Part shown: positions 52,911 through 64,000 of the stretch, in pieces
Layout of the letters: every line of letters begins with the position of its first letter
Numbering within the stretch: the first letter of the stretch is position 1
DNA from: Actinotignum timonense
GTDB taxonomy: Bacteria > Actinomycetota > Actinomycetes > Actinomycetales > Actinomycetaceae
Assembly (NCBI RefSeq): GCF_030216305.1
Contig: NZ_JASOKT010000002.1
Span: 174,524 to 238,523 of the forward strand
Length of the DNA: 64,000 nt
Reading direction: 5' to 3'
Notes under the pieces: model-generated
The model's database searches: none
What the model was told of the DNA's origin: nothing
Seen by the model: the letters and a program-made list of their open reading frames with translations, nothing else
Translations under genes and position numbers: made by a program

Positions 52911-53429
52911 CTACTCGCGCACCCGGAACACCACGTAGCGGTAGAGCACGTAGCGGCAGGCGGTCCCTAGTATCAGCCCCACCACATTGGAAGAAATATT
53001 ATCGGCCAGCTGGGAGCGCATATCCAGCACGTAGCGGGAGAACCATAAGCAACCCAGCTCGATAGCCATCCCGCACAGATTCACCGCCACGAATTGCAGG
53101 AATTCCCGCATTTTTTCCGCCGAACGCTGGGTGCGGAAGGTCCACAAGCGGTTCGCTACCCAAGAAAAAATCACGGAGAGGGTAACGGAAATGACTTTCG
53201 CTGTCATGGACTGATCGCCGGGCAGGCGCACCAGGCCGGTATGCGCCAGCAGATTAAAAATACCCACATTGACGATATAGGCACCCAAGCCCACCGTGCA
53301 GAATTGCATGAATTCCACGAGCCACTGCCGGAAGGTCTGGCCTTTGAGCAAACGGCGCACGAGCTTGTCCACCCGGGCGCGGGCGGAGGGACGCGGTTCT
53401 GGTGTTGGCTCTGGTGCTGGGCTAGTCAT
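52911..53429 (-). CDS. GtrA family membrane protein
   Basis: 172-aa protein with four helices, typical of the GtrA/DPMS family that flips or presents polyprenyl-linked sugars for surface glycan modification. Features are QFCTVGLGAYIVNVGIFNLLAHTG, a SVIFSWVANRLWTFR motif near residue 95, and ADNISSNVVGLILGTACRYVLYRYVVF. An extra basic N-terminus precedes the first helix. It lies downstream of the LCP genes on the same strand (20-bp gap), consistent with a glycan-assembly role. Confidence 0.85.
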   Translation of the reverse strand: MTSPAPEPTPEPRPSARARVDKLVRRLLKGQTFRQWLVEFMQFCTVGLGAYIVNVGIFNLLAHTGLVRLPGDQSMTAKVISVTLSVIFSWVANRLWTFRTQRSAEKMREFLQFVAVNLCGMAIELGCLWFSRYVLDMRSQLADNISSNVVGLILGTACRYVLYRYVVFRVRE

Positions 53430-53449
53430 CGCGCTGAGACTATCACGCT

Positions 53450-54841
53450 TTAGAAACTAGGAAGCATATCGGCGGGAGTCAGGGTCCCCTCGCGCATCTT
53501 CCGGAAGAATTCCGGGGTGCGCTGCGGATCGAGGAGCACATTGGACTGTCCGTTGGCCCGGTAGTCCAGATCGGCAATCGGGGGAACTCCGGCCAGGCCG
53601 CCTTCGCCCAGCACGCTCCCGAGCGCCAGACCGGCCCGCCCCACGTTATACAGCGAGGTCCCCTCATCCACCGTGAGGATGGAGCCGGCGGTGCCGACCA
53701 TGCGCCGCTGCAGCGGGAAATTCAGCAGCGTTGCCGGGGTTTTCAGCTTGCCAATCAGGGAGGAGACTACCTGGCGCTGCCGGTTGGTACGCCCCAGGTC
53801 ACCCAGCGGATCAGATTTACGCATCCGCGCGAAAGCGAGGGCCTGGGCGCCGTTGGTATCGTGGCAGCCAGCTTCCCACACCATGCCCGAGTCCGCATCG
53901 TCCACGTCGGCGTCGTAACACAGGCGCACCCCACCGGCGGCGTCCACAATCTGTTGCACCCCGGCCATGGAAATCTGGATGTAGTGGTCCACGGTCATCC
54001 CGGAAAGTTCCTCCACCGTTTCCACCAGCAGCCGCGGCCCGCCCAGCGCGAAGGAAGAATTGAGCTTTTGCTCGCCTTCCCCGGGCACGTTCACGTAAGA
54101 ATCACGCGGGAGGGAGACCAGCGCCGGCGCCCCGGATTCGGGCACGTGCAGCAGCATAATGGTGTCCGCGCGCTCGCCTTCGGTCGGGTCATCAATGCCG
54201 TCCGCCTCGCGCACATCCGAGCCCACAATCAAGTACGTGGTCCCGGCCGTTCCCGCGGCCCCGCTCAGCGCATCCGCGCGGGTGAGCTTGGAGTTGCCGT
54301 AGAAGAACAGGTAGGTAGGCCAGGTCACCGCGAGAATAAGAAGAACGACGACGCCGCCAGCTACCCAGCGCCACGGATGGCGGCGCCGCGCGCGCCGGGC
54401 AGGCGCACCCATTTCGGGCATCTCCGGTGCGGGTTGCCCAAAATCGGCGGGCTGCGCAAAGCCACCGTTGGGAGCGTGGGGAGCGTAGGCGCGAGCCGGC
54501 GCCTGGGAAGCAGCCGGCGGGTAGGAGGGCGCCTGTTCGAAAGATTCAGCCGGGCGAGCGGGCGCTACCTGGCGCTGTGGCGCAAAGCTGGGGGGCTGCA
54601 CGGGAGCGGGCCGGCGCGGAGCCCCGGCATTGCGGGTGGCTCCGGCAGCGGGGATAGCACCGGCGGCGGGGGCAATCCCGGCGCCGCGGGGATCCCCGGA
54701 AACATCAGGATGCTGTTCGCGTGCCTGGGGCGGCACGGCGCGGCCGCGGCCGACCGGCTGCGCGCCCTGCGCGGAAGGCCGCGGAAGCCTGCGCTTAGGC
54801 GGGAAGGACGGCGGTGGGGTAGCCCCATGGAAACGGTTCAT
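53450..54841 (-). CDS. LytR-CpsA-Psr (LCP) family protein 1
   Basis: 463-aa membrane-anchored LCP protein. A long Pro/Ala-rich cytoplasmic region (1-155) precedes one helix (WVAGGVVVLLILAVTWPTYLFF) and the LCP catalytic domain. LCP signatures are TIMLLHVPESGAPALVSLPRDSYV, KLNSSFALGGPRLLVETVEEL, YIQISMAGVQQIVDAAGGV, and ARMRKSDPLGDLGRTNRQRQ. LCP enzymes transfer undecaprenyl-linked glycopolymers or proteins to peptidoglycan. Start ATG 54841 follows 2 nt after the stop of the upstream LCP gene, so the two are translationally linked. Confidence 0.92.
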   Translation of the reverse strand: MNRFHGATPPPSFPPKRRLPRPSAQGAQPVGRGRAVPPQAREQHPDVSGDPRGAGIAPAAGAIPAAGATRNAGAPRRPAPVQPPSFAPQRQVAPARPAESFEQAPSYPPAASQAPARAYAPHAPNGGFAQPADFGQPAPEMPEMGAPARRARRRHPWRWVAGGVVVLLILAVTWPTYLFFYGNSKLTRADALSGAAGTAGTTYLIVGSDVREADGIDDPTEGERADTIMLLHVPESGAPALVSLPRDSYVNVPGEGEQKLNSSFALGGPRLLVETVEELSGMTVDHYIQISMAGVQQIVDAAGGVRLCYDADVDDADSGMVWEAGCHDTNGAQALAFARMRKSDPLGDLGRTNRQRQVVSSLIGKLKTPATLLNFPLQRRMVGTAGSILTVDEGTSLYNVGRAGLALGSVLGEGGLAGVPPIADLDYRANGQSNVLLDPQRTPEFFRKMREGTLTPADMLPSF

Positions 54842-54843
54842 GC

Positions 54844-56337
54844 TCAGGGAATCGCATTCTCTCGGGTACACACGGGCGCGGACTCGGTGCTCTGGGCGGT
54901 GGTGGGAGAAGTGGCGGAAGCGGTCTCATCCGTGCCGGGAGCGGCCGGCGTAGGCGTGCTCTCGGAATTCGCGTCGCTGGTGGCATCGGTATCGCCCTCA
55001 GTGGCCCCCGCGGCTCCGGCCGCTCCTTCGCTGCCCGCAGCGGTGCTGCCGGCACTTGGCGTAGCACCCGCGGCGGTACTGGGAAGAGCATCGGGGCTGC
55101 CTTCCGGGGGAAGGCCAACGAAAACGCCGTCGGCATTCTTTTCCGCACGTACCGGAACGTCGCGGCGGAGCGCCTCCCACACGTATTCGGCGCTATCGGT
55201 GGCGACCACGCGGTTCCCGGCCCACGCGAAAGGCATGGTCCAGAAGCGGATATTGGCCGGGTCGATGGAACGCAACGAATTTGCCAGGCCCACAATATTG
55301 CTGATGGAACCGATCTCCTGGGAGGTTTGCAGGGATTGGGTGGCGGCATCGAGCAGGCGCATGAGGCGGCCGAAATCGGTGAGCAGATTGGAGCGGAGGG
55401 CTTCGGCGGCCACCGCGCTCACCAATTCGTGCTGGCGGCCAATGCGGGAAATATCCGAGCCGTCCCCCACGCTGTAGCGGGCCCGGGCCAGGGCCAGAGC
55501 CTGGGTGCCGTTGAGGAGGCGGCAGCCGGAAGCGATATCGAGGCCGGCGCGCTCGTCGTACAGATCATCCGCGAAGTACATGGGAACCCCACCCAGGGCA
55601 TCCACGGTAGAAATAAAGGACGCAAAATCCACCACGATATAACCGTTGAAGGTAATGCCGGTCATCTGGTGGAGGGTGGTCATGGTGCAGGCGGCCGCGC
55701 TGGCAACATCGCCGTACTGGCCGCCAATAGCGAAGGCGGAATTGAACATGGTTTCGGGGGCGGGGCGGGTGGTGACCGTTTCCGAACCCCCGGAAGACGT
55801 ACGAATCGTGCAGGAGGGAATATCTACGAGGGTATCGCGGGGCACGGACACAATATCCACGCGGCTACGATCAGCGCTGATATGCATGATCATGGTGGTA
55901 TCCGCGCGCATCCCCCCGACTTCGCCGGATTCCCCAGCGTTATCAATATCGGACGCCCCGCTGCGCACATCCGAACCGAGAACGAGGATATTGAGCGGGC
56001 GGCCCGCGGAAGGATCCACCGGCTCCGCCGCGGCGGCGGAAGGAACCAGATCATCAATATCCGCCCGGGTGATATTCCCCTGGTAGCGCGCCCACGCGGA
56101 CCACAGGGCCGTGCCGAAGGTGAGCAGAAGTGCAAGCAGCACCAGCACCACGACCCGCCACCACGAAGAGGTGCGGCGTCCACCGATCAGATGCGCTGCG
56201 GCGCGTGAGTTTTTTGCCACCACCTCATCATAGGGGTTCGGGCGCGTCGCCCGCTGGAAGAAGCGCCGCACTGCGGTGTTAAGCACGGTGGCGCGGGCGG
56301 GTGCTAACAGGTGCGCTGCGGCGTGCGGGAGCGCCAC
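54844..56337 (-). CDS. LytR-CpsA-Psr (LCP) family protein 2
   Basis: 497-aa second LCP protein. One membrane helix (VVVLVLLALLLTFGTALWSAW, about 61-81) is followed by the catalytic domain with NILVLGSDVRSG, VDIVSVPRDTLVDIPSC, MFNSAFAIGGQYGDVASAA, YIVVDFASFISTVDALGGVPM and ALARARYSVGDGSDISRIGRQHELV. A Ser/Thr/Pro/Ala-rich tail (about 400-497) resembles cell-wall-spanning linkers. GTG at 56337 has GGAGG 9 nt before it; an alternative GTG at 56223 lies 7 nt after a TATGAT box and could be a leaderless start. Confidence 0.9.
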   Translation of the reverse strand: MALPHAAAHLLAPARATVLNTAVRRFFQRATRPNPYDEVVAKNSRAAAHLIGGRRTSSWWRVVVLVLLALLLTFGTALWSAWARYQGNITRADIDDLVPSAAAAEPVDPSAGRPLNILVLGSDVRSGASDIDNAGESGEVGGMRADTTMIMHISADRSRVDIVSVPRDTLVDIPSCTIRTSSGGSETVTTRPAPETMFNSAFAIGGQYGDVASAAACTMTTLHQMTGITFNGYIVVDFASFISTVDALGGVPMYFADDLYDERAGLDIASGCRLLNGTQALALARARYSVGDGSDISRIGRQHELVSAVAAEALRSNLLTDFGRLMRLLDAATQSLQTSQEIGSISNIVGLANSLRSIDPANIRFWTMPFAWAGNRVVATDSAEYVWEALRRDVPVRAEKNADGVFVGLPPEGSPDALPSTAAGATPSAGSTAAGSEGAAGAAGATEGDTDATSDANSESTPTPAAPGTDETASATSPTTAQSTESAPVCTRENAIP

Positions 56338-56398
56338 CGCGCCCGGCCTCCACGCGAGTGCGGCGGCGGGCAGCGGCGCGCTCGGCTAGGCTAGGAGC

Positions 56399-57256
56399 AT
56401 GCGCATTCGTGTCATCACCGTGGCTTTCAATCCCGGGCCGGAACTGGAAGCTTTTCTCGCCTCCCTCCCGGAAGCCCTGCAGGAAGCCCACGAATGCGTC
56501 ATTGTGGATAACGGTTCCGAGCACGCCGAAGTGGATCGGGTAGCCCGCGCCCACGGGGCGCAGGTGGTGCGCACCGGCGAAAATATCGGATACGGCCGGG
56601 CCGCCAACCGCGGAGCCCAGGGCTTCACCGGCGAATGGCTGGTGGTGGCCAATCCCGATGTGGTGTTCACCCCCGGCTCGCTCGACGCCCTGGTGCGCGG
56701 GGCGGAAAGCTTCCCACGGGCCGGCGCGCTCGGTCCGCTCATTCGCACCCCGGAAGGGGAGATCTACCCTTCGGCCCGCCAATTCCCGCGGATTGTTTCC
56801 GGGGTGGGGCACGCGCTGCTCGGGAATATCTGGCCGAATAATCCCTTCTCCCGCTCCTACCGCTCCAATGCGGATGTCACCCGCGCCCACCCGGTGGATT
56901 GGCTTTCCGGGGCCTGCCTGCTGCTCCGCCGGGAAGCTTTCGAGGCCGTGGGCGGTTTCGATGATTCCTATTTCATGTTCTTCGAGGACGTGGCCCTGGG
57001 GGAGGCCCTGGCTCGGGCGGGCTGGCACTCGGTTTTCCTCCCCGAGGCGGAAGTGATTCACTCCCAGGGTGCTTCCTGGAAAGACCAACCGGCCGCCATG
57101 CTACGCGAACATCACCGCAGCGCGGCGCACTATATCGATAGCGTGTACGCGCGCCCCTGGCAGGCGCCCTTGCGCTGGGCAATCCGGGGCGGGCTCGCGC
57201 TGCGGGCGCAGCTGCACGTGCGGGCGGCGCGCGCGGCGCGTCGTCGTTCTCACTAA
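56399..57256 (+). CDS. Family 2 glycosyltransferase (rhamnosyltransferase-like)
   Basis: 285-aa GT-A glycosyltransferase. The N-terminus VITVAFNPGPELEAFLASL and NIGYGRAANRGAQGFTGEWLVVANPDVVF, with Asp of the metal motif, are typical of GT2. WLSGACLLLRREAFEAVGGF and FFEDVALGEALARAGWHSVFL lie near residue 190, as in WbbL-type rhamnosyltransferases that add rhamnose to polyprenyl-PP-GlcNAc. The donor sugar is inferred only from family resemblance. TAGGAG precedes the ATG; divergent from LCP 2. Confidence 0.88.
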   Translation: MRIRVITVAFNPGPELEAFLASLPEALQEAHECVIVDNGSEHAEVDRVARAHGAQVVRTGENIGYGRAANRGAQGFTGEWLVVANPDVVFTPGSLDALVRGAESFPRAGALGPLIRTPEGEIYPSARQFPRIVSGVGHALLGNIWPNNPFSRSYRSNADVTRAHPVDWLSGACLLLRREAFEAVGGFDDSYFMFFEDVALGEALARAGWHSVFLPEAEVIHSQGASWKDQPAAMLREHHRSAAHYIDSVYARPWQAPLRWAIRGGLALRAQLHVRAARAARRRSH

Positions 57257-57277
57257 CTAAAACGTATTAAAATCAAC

Positions 57278-57310
57278 GTGGAGCTGCGAGTATCCGCGAG
57301 GCGGCTCCAC
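57278..57310 (+). terminator. Hairpin after the glycosyltransferase gene
   Basis: GTGGAGCTGC (57278-57287) pairs with GCGGCTCCAC (57301-57310), 10 bp with one T-G wobble and a 13-nt loop, about 20 bp past the stop. No U tract follows, so termination is uncertain. Confidence 0.5.
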
Positions 57311-57472
57311 CCCTCACTCCGCGACCTCAATCGAATAACACCGATGTATTTTTATGAGGTTAAAGTAAAACGGAGTTAAGGGTGTGAAAGTTGGGACTTT
57401 TGCCGTAAGGTAAGTCTGGAAGCTGCCCGTATGAGTTCTCATCGTGGCGGGCGGCGTGAACCGGAGGGAAAA

Positions 57473-59842
57473 ATGACCAAACGTCGCGGTCTTGTTCTAG
57501 GAACCGTGCTGGCGCTCGCGAGTGCTGGCCTTGCCGTCCCGATTGTGGGCTACGCTTTTGCCGGGAACGATGATGCACAGGGCAGTATTGTTATTCCGCT
57601 AACAACCGAAGCGGGGGATCTCACCACCACCGCCACCGCACAAATCGACGAAGAAGCAGCGAGCAAGCCTGACTCTTCTAAGGAAGCCGAGCCACGCGAG
57701 GCAGCGCAGCCCACCGAGGCCTCGCACCCCACCGGGGAAGCCGAACCCGCCCAAGAAGCGAGTGCCGGGCGCGCGGGCGGCGTCGTACCGAATGCGGTGC
57801 GTACGAATGTACTGCGCGCCGCAGGAACCGAAAACGAAAGCACCGAAAACGAAGGCACCGAAAACGGGGAGTCCGAAAACGGAGCCGAAGATAGTGCCCC
57901 CGGTGCGGAACTGGCCGATAACTACGCCGTCTTCACCAGTCCGGTGCGGGTGGACGAACCCTTCGCGGTGGCCGGGCTGACCTGGAACCGCGGGGAGAGC
58001 CTGCCCGAGGGTGCCTCCATCGAAATGCGTACCCTGGACGGGGAGCAGTGGTCGGATTGGTATGAAGTGGGCGAGGAATCCCAAACCGAGCGCGAACGGC
58101 CCGGCACGGAATACAACGTCTCGGGGGAGTCCACCGGGATTCAGGTGCGTATTACCCAGGGCGAGGGCCCGCTCCCGGCCGGCCTGCGCATCGATATTGC
58201 TTACACCGCCGAGGGCGATACCGTGGAGGTGGAAGAGGCCGAAACTGCGCCGATTCTGCCCGAACGTGGAACCGAAACCGATCCGGTGGTCAATCCCGAA
58301 GAAGGTGAGGAAGAGATTCCGGCCCTGGGGGCTTCGCTATCCGCCGCGCGCGGTGGGGGCACCCTGGAGCAGGGCAGTGTGGTGGCGAACGGCTTACTTC
58401 CCACCGCCCGCGATTGGACCAACCGCATCGGCACCCGCGGGATCCACACCCGCGCCGATTGGGGCGCGGACGGCTCCCTCATGACCTGGCCGGTGGAATA
58501 CGCCACCTTCCAGGGCATGGTTATCCACCACACCGCCGGTTCGAATAACTACACCCAAGCCGGGGTGCCGCGTGTTATCCGCGGGATTTACGCCTTCCAC
58601 GCCGTCACCCGCGATTGGGGCGATATTGGGTACAACGTGATCGTTGATAAATACGGCGGGAAGTGGGAAGGGCGCTACGGCACCCTGCAATCCCAGGATG
58701 GAACGATGGCCATCGGCGCGCACGCCGCCGGGCGCAATACCGGAACCATGGGTGTGTCCGTGCTCGGCACCTTCACCGCGGATCACCGCCCCTCGCAAAC
58801 CATTCTTAATACCCTCGCGGATGTGGCCGGGTGGAAATTCGCGCTCGCGGGCCTGGATCCGCGTGGTACCACCTCGCTGACCATTCCGCAGCGCAATAAT
58901 TCGGCGCGCTACCGTTCCGGCGAAGCGATGCCGCGTATTGTGGGGCACCGCGATGTGGGCAATACATCCTGCCCGGGCACGATTTACGATTCCATCGGCT
59001 CCATTCGTGAGAACGCCTACCGTATCTATACGCAGCTGCGTTCCGGTGGTGGTACGACGACGCAGCCCGCGCCGCGCCCCACTCAGCCACCGGCACCGCG
59101 CCCGCCCGCCCCGCCGGCTCCCGCGCCGAGCAATCCGCGGCCCTCCTCCACTGTGGCACCTTTCCCGCCGCGCTTCTTCCTCGCTAATGGCTGGGGCCGT
59201 ACCGCCGATATTGTGATGGACTACGGCCTGCGCGGCGATGAAATCCTCACCGGGGATTGGAACGGTGATGGGCGCGATACCCTGGCGATTCGGCGCTCCA
59301 ATATTTTCCATGTGCGCGATACCCTCACCTCCGGGGTTGCCACCCGGGTCTTCAGCTTCGGACGTGCCGATGACGAGGTGTTCGTAGGTGACTGGGATGG
59401 CGACGGTGTGGATACCTTCGCGGTGCGGCGCGGCAACCTGCTGCTCGTGCGTAATTCCCTCACCTCCGGCCCGGCCGACACGGTGTACTGCTTCGGTAAT
59501 CCGGGGGATACCTGGCTGGTGGGCGATTGGAATGGTGATGGCGTGGACACCCTGGCGGTGCGGCGCGGTAACGTCTTTATCTTCACCGATAACCTGGCCA
59601 CCAGCGCGGTCTCCGGGGAAATGGCCTACGGGAACCCGGGCGATGAGGTGCTCGCCGCGAAGATTGAGCCCCAGCGTTCCACCCTCGTGGTGCGCCGCGG
59701 GAATGTGTACGTGGTGCGCGGCCCGCTCAGCGGCCCGGAGGTGACCGAAGATGTTACCTACGGGCGCCACAGCGATATGGTCATCTTCGGTGATTGGGAT
59801 GGCCGAGGCGGCCAAACCCTCGGGGTGGTGCGCTCGCGCTAA
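57473..59842 (+). CDS. Secreted PGRP-type N-acetylmuramoyl-L-alanine amidase with beta-propeller-like repeats
   Basis: 789-aa secreted protein. A signal segment (LVLGTVLALASAGLAVPIVGYAF) is followed by a Glu/Ala-rich low-complexity region (30-145), a beta-rich domain of unknown type (about 148-260), and a PGRP/Amidase_2 domain (about 320-525). Zinc ligands appear as H352/H353 in MVIHHTAG, H492 in VGHRDVG and C500, with Tyr387 present, so amidase activity is predicted. A Pro-rich linker leads to about four 45-residue GDWNGDG repeats (588-789). ATG at 57473 follows GGAGGGA. Confidence 0.9.
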   Translation: MTKRRGLVLGTVLALASAGLAVPIVGYAFAGNDDAQGSIVIPLTTEAGDLTTTATAQIDEEAASKPDSSKEAEPREAAQPTEASHPTGEAEPAQEASAGRAGGVVPNAVRTNVLRAAGTENESTENEGTENGESENGAEDSAPGAELADNYAVFTSPVRVDEPFAVAGLTWNRGESLPEGASIEMRTLDGEQWSDWYEVGEESQTERERPGTEYNVSGESTGIQVRITQGEGPLPAGLRIDIAYTAEGDTVEVEEAETAPILPERGTETDPVVNPEEGEEEIPALGASLSAARGGGTLEQGSVVANGLLPTARDWTNRIGTRGIHTRADWGADGSLMTWPVEYATFQGMVIHHTAGSNNYTQAGVPRVIRGIYAFHAVTRDWGDIGYNVIVDKYGGKWEGRYGTLQSQDGTMAIGAHAAGRNTGTMGVSVLGTFTADHRPSQTILNTLADVAGWKFALAGLDPRGTTSLTIPQRNNSARYRSGEAMPRIVGHRDVGNTSCPGTIYDSIGSIRENAYRIYTQLRSGGGTTTQPAPRPTQPPAPRPPAPPAPAPSNPRPSSTVAPFPPRFFLANGWGRTADIVMDYGLRGDEILTGDWNGDGRDTLAIRRSNIFHVRDTLTSGVATRVFSFGRADDEVFVGDWDGDGVDTFAVRRGNLLLVRNSLTSGPADTVYCFGNPGDTWLVGDWNGDGVDTLAVRRGNVFIFTDNLATSAVSGEMAYGNPGDEVLAAKIEPQRSTLVVRRGNVYVVRGPLSGPEVTEDVTYGRHSDMVIFGDWDGRGGQTLGVVRSR
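59234..59836 (+). repeat. 45-residue GDWNGDG repeats in the amidase protein
   Basis: The C-terminus encodes three clear 45-residue units beginning GDWNGDGRDTLAIRR, GDWDGDGVDTFAVRR and GDWNGDGVDTLAVRR, then a degenerate unit lacking the Asp signature and a final half unit GDWDGRGGQTLGV. The D-x-D-G-D-G core resembles calcium-binding FG-GAP/VCBS blades. The same module occurs in the protein at 62.5-63.8 kb. Confidence 0.85.
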
Positions 59843-59874
59843 GTACCGATAGGAACAAGTTTCGGTCACAACAT

Positions 59875-59918
59875 ACGGGCCGGGGATGCTTCACGACGAA
59901 GCGATATCCCCGGCCCGT
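59875..59918. terminator. Strong two-part hairpin terminator
   Basis: ACGGGCCGGGGA (59875-59886) pairs perfectly with its reverse complement (59907-59918), and inside the loop GCTTC pairs with GAAGC. It lies between the convergent amidase and ugd genes and probably serves both. No U tract is seen. Confidence 0.8.
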
Positions 59919-59959
59919 ACCTCTAGGCGCAAGCGCGCCGCTGTGCTTGACTACCGGTT

Positions 59960-61126
59960 TTAGTCCCGCCCGAAAATATCGCGGGTGAGCACCGGGGTGG
60001 AGGTTTCCGGCATGGTGCCATCCAGGCGATTCGTGATGATCACATCCGCGCGATCCTGGAATTCTTCCCAGGAATCCAGGACCGGAATATCCCCGAGACC
60101 GCCCGGTTTCAGCGCCGGATCGTAAACGAGCACCTCCACATCCCGCGCCCGCAAGTGTGCCGCGAGGCTGAGGGCCGCCGAAGCCCGGTGATTATCCGAG
60201 CCCGATTTCATGGCGACCTTGTAGATCCCCACCGTGGCGTAGCCGGCCCCGGCCAGGCGGGTAGCCAGGAAGTCAATCCGGGTGTCGTTCGATTCCACAA
60301 TCGCGGACATGAGATTTTCGGGCACGCCTTCGAAATCGGCGCGTAATTCCTTGGTGTCCTTGGGTAGGCAGTAGCCGCCGTAACCGAAGGAAGGATTATT
60401 GTAATGATCCCCGATACGCGGATCGAGGCCCACCCCGCGAATAATCTCCGCTGCGTTGAGGGAGCGCGCCATCGCGAAAGAATCCAGCTCATTGAAATAA
60501 GCGACCCGCATGGCCAGATACGTATTGGAGAAAAGCTTAATCGCTTCGGCTTCCCGGGTTCCCACCTGGATAATCGGGACGTCGCGCGCTTCAGCTCCCT
60601 CGCTCAGCAGCTGGGCGAAGTGGGCAGCTGCGGCGTCGTCGCCCGAAACAACAATGCGCGAAGGGTTGAGATTATCGTGCAGCGCTTTACCCTCGCGCAA
60701 AAATTCCGGGGAAAAGACGATGCGCAACTGCGGGAACGTTTCTTGCATCCGCGCGGTAAAACCGATGGGGATAGTGGATTTAATAACGACGACGGCACCG
60801 GGATTCGCCTCAGCTACCTGCGCAATCGCACTTTCAACAGAGGCCGTATCGAAGGCATTGGTCTCCGTATCGTAATCGGTGGGGGTGGCGATCACCGCGT
60901 AATCAGCACCCGCAAGCGCCTCAATATTCGAGGTGGTAGCCCGCAGCGAAAGAGGCTTCGTGGCGAGGAACTCTTCGATTTTGGCATCCTGGATCGGGGA
61001 AGTGCGGGCGTTAATCGCATCCACTTTCGCGGGATTGAGATCCGATCCGACCACATCGTGGTGTTGGGCAAGAAGGACGGCGTTGGCCAAGCCCACGTAG
61101 CCCAGCCCGATCACAGCAATCTGCAT
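59960..61126 (-). CDS. ugd: UDP-glucose 6-dehydrogenase
   Basis: 388-aa NAD-dependent enzyme oxidising UDP-glucose to UDP-glucuronate, a precursor for acidic surface polysaccharides. NAD binding is by IAVIGLGYVGLANAVLLAQ at the N-terminus, and KSTIPIGFT, FSPEFLREGKALHDNL and the catalytic-cysteine motif FGYGGYCLPKDTKEL follow. Length is near the shorter bacterial Ugd class. The ATG at 61126 is preceded by TAGGAG; the upstream open frame lacks similarity. Related nucleotide-sugar dehydrogenases remain possible. Confidence 0.93.
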   Translation of the reverse strand: MQIAVIGLGYVGLANAVLLAQHHDVVGSDLNPAKVDAINARTSPIQDAKIEEFLATKPLSLRATTSNIEALAGADYAVIATPTDYDTETNAFDTASVESAIAQVAEANPGAVVVIKSTIPIGFTARMQETFPQLRIVFSPEFLREGKALHDNLNPSRIVVSGDDAAAAHFAQLLSEGAEARDVPIIQVGTREAEAIKLFSNTYLAMRVAYFNELDSFAMARSLNAAEIIRGVGLDPRIGDHYNNPSFGYGGYCLPKDTKELRADFEGVPENLMSAIVESNDTRIDFLATRLAGAGYATVGIYKVAMKSGSDNHRASAALSLAAHLRARDVEVLVYDPALKPGGLGDIPVLDSWEEFQDRADVIITNRLDGTMPETSTPVLTRDIFGRD

Positions 61127-61297
61127 GATGCTCCTAGCTCTTGGGTTGCGTTCAGTATAGCCGGACTGCCGCGCGGCGGCCCGGTGGGACACGGAAGGGG
61201 GGCCGCGGCGAGGCTTCCACGCATAGCGCAGCCCCGCTCGCGCTCCCCGCGGCACTCAGGGTGCGCATCGGAGAAGTGCGAACGGGGCAGCGGAAAG

Positions 61298-61328
61298 CCG
61301 GCTCATGCAGGTAGCGCATGAGGGCCGG
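61298..61328 (-). terminator. Hairpin after the dehydratase gene
   Basis: CTCATGC (61302-61308) pairs with GCATGAG (61316-61322), extended outward by CCGG/CCGG with a small bulge. It lies just past the stop of the minus-strand dehydratase gene and before ugd. No U tract. Confidence 0.45.
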
Positions 61329-61339
61329 GGCGCGGCGCT

Positions 61340-63820
<2,481 letters not shown>

Positions 63821-63832
63821 GGGGATGAAGTC

Positions 63833-64000
63833 ATGAAAAAGAAAGACGATGAGACGATGCAGAATTCTCACACCACTCCTTCTTCCATCCCCGGCCTGCG
63901 CCGCCGGGCACTAGGGAGCTCGCTCGCCATTATCGGCGCGGTAGCGGTTCTTGGTTTAGGCGGATGCTCCAGCGTTGCGGTGGGCGATCCTGACCCGGTG
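63833..64000 (+). CDS. Putative lipoprotein, truncated by the window end
   Basis: Partial gene, 56 codons visible. The N-terminus has basic residues (MKKKDDE and LRRRALG), a hydrophobic stretch (SSLAIIGAVAVLGLGG) and a lipobox ending GGCSS, predicting a secreted lipoprotein. It lies 12 nt after the GGCT-like gene, suggesting the two are cotranscribed. The mature domain is out of view, so the function is unknown. Confidence 0.7.
   Translation, partial: MKKKDDETMQNSHTTPSSIPGLRRRALGSSLAIIGAVAVLGLGGCSSVAVGDPDPV

Overview
The window is about 64 kb of high-GC chromosomal DNA. Gene content points to an actinomycete: a mycothiol S-conjugate amidase beside greA, the eno - ftsB - DUF501 - ppx block, a 7Fe ferredoxin started by TTG behind a perfect Shine-Dalgarno, several apparently leaderless genes, LytR-CpsA-Psr proteins and an Rv1264-like nucleotidyl cyclase. 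A member of Actinomycetaceae is my best guess; the genus cannot be fixed from the sequence alone. I found no phage, insertion sequence, rRNA or CRISPR array.

Layout. 0-6.6 kb: enolase, an 880-bp repeat-filled gap, FtsB/DivIC-like septum protein, DUF501, exopolyphosphatase and the NhaA antiporter. 6.7-13.8 kb: a tRNA-Leu(UAA) with a short variable loop, Bax-inhibitor-1, MsrA, GreA, Mca, PPK2, hemolysin III and a cis-prenyltransferase. 13.8-18.3 kb (minus): a probable operon rmuC - xseA - xseB - degenerate PfkB-like gene. 18.5-31.6 kb: housekeeping and repair genes (SDR, YchF, two GNATs, FMN reductase, Ogt), a HAD protein, M20 peptidase, orphan DNA methyltransferase, proline iminopeptidase, Kup, a sorting-signal-like microprotein and M18 aminopeptidase. 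31.6-40.3 kb: an acyl-CoA synthetase-like enzyme and a complete oligopeptide ABC importer (binding protein, two permeases, fused double ATPase). 40.3-49.4 kb: two PH-domain membrane proteins, TypA, a membrane protein with a VanW protein, ferredoxin, a Maf-NUDIX fusion and a DUF885 peptidase.

49.5-64 kb is the most distinctive part. It holds signalling genes (class III cyclase, two-component pair) followed by cell-envelope genes: GtrA, two tandem LCP ligases, a GT2 glycosyltransferase, UDP-glucose dehydrogenase and dTDP-glucose 4,6-dehydratase. Two secreted proteins here share a 45-residue GDWNGDG-type repeat. One carries a peptidoglycan-recognition amidase, the other a gamma-glutamylcyclotransferase-like domain with its key residues present. 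I infer a cell-wall glycan assembly and remodelling locus that continues past the right edge, where a lipoprotein gene is cut off.

Other points: the eno-ftsB gap contains three unrelated families of short repeats, each with units spaced exactly 30 bp. Polyphosphate metabolism appears twice (Ppx and PPK2). Two convergent gene pairs share overlapping stop codons.
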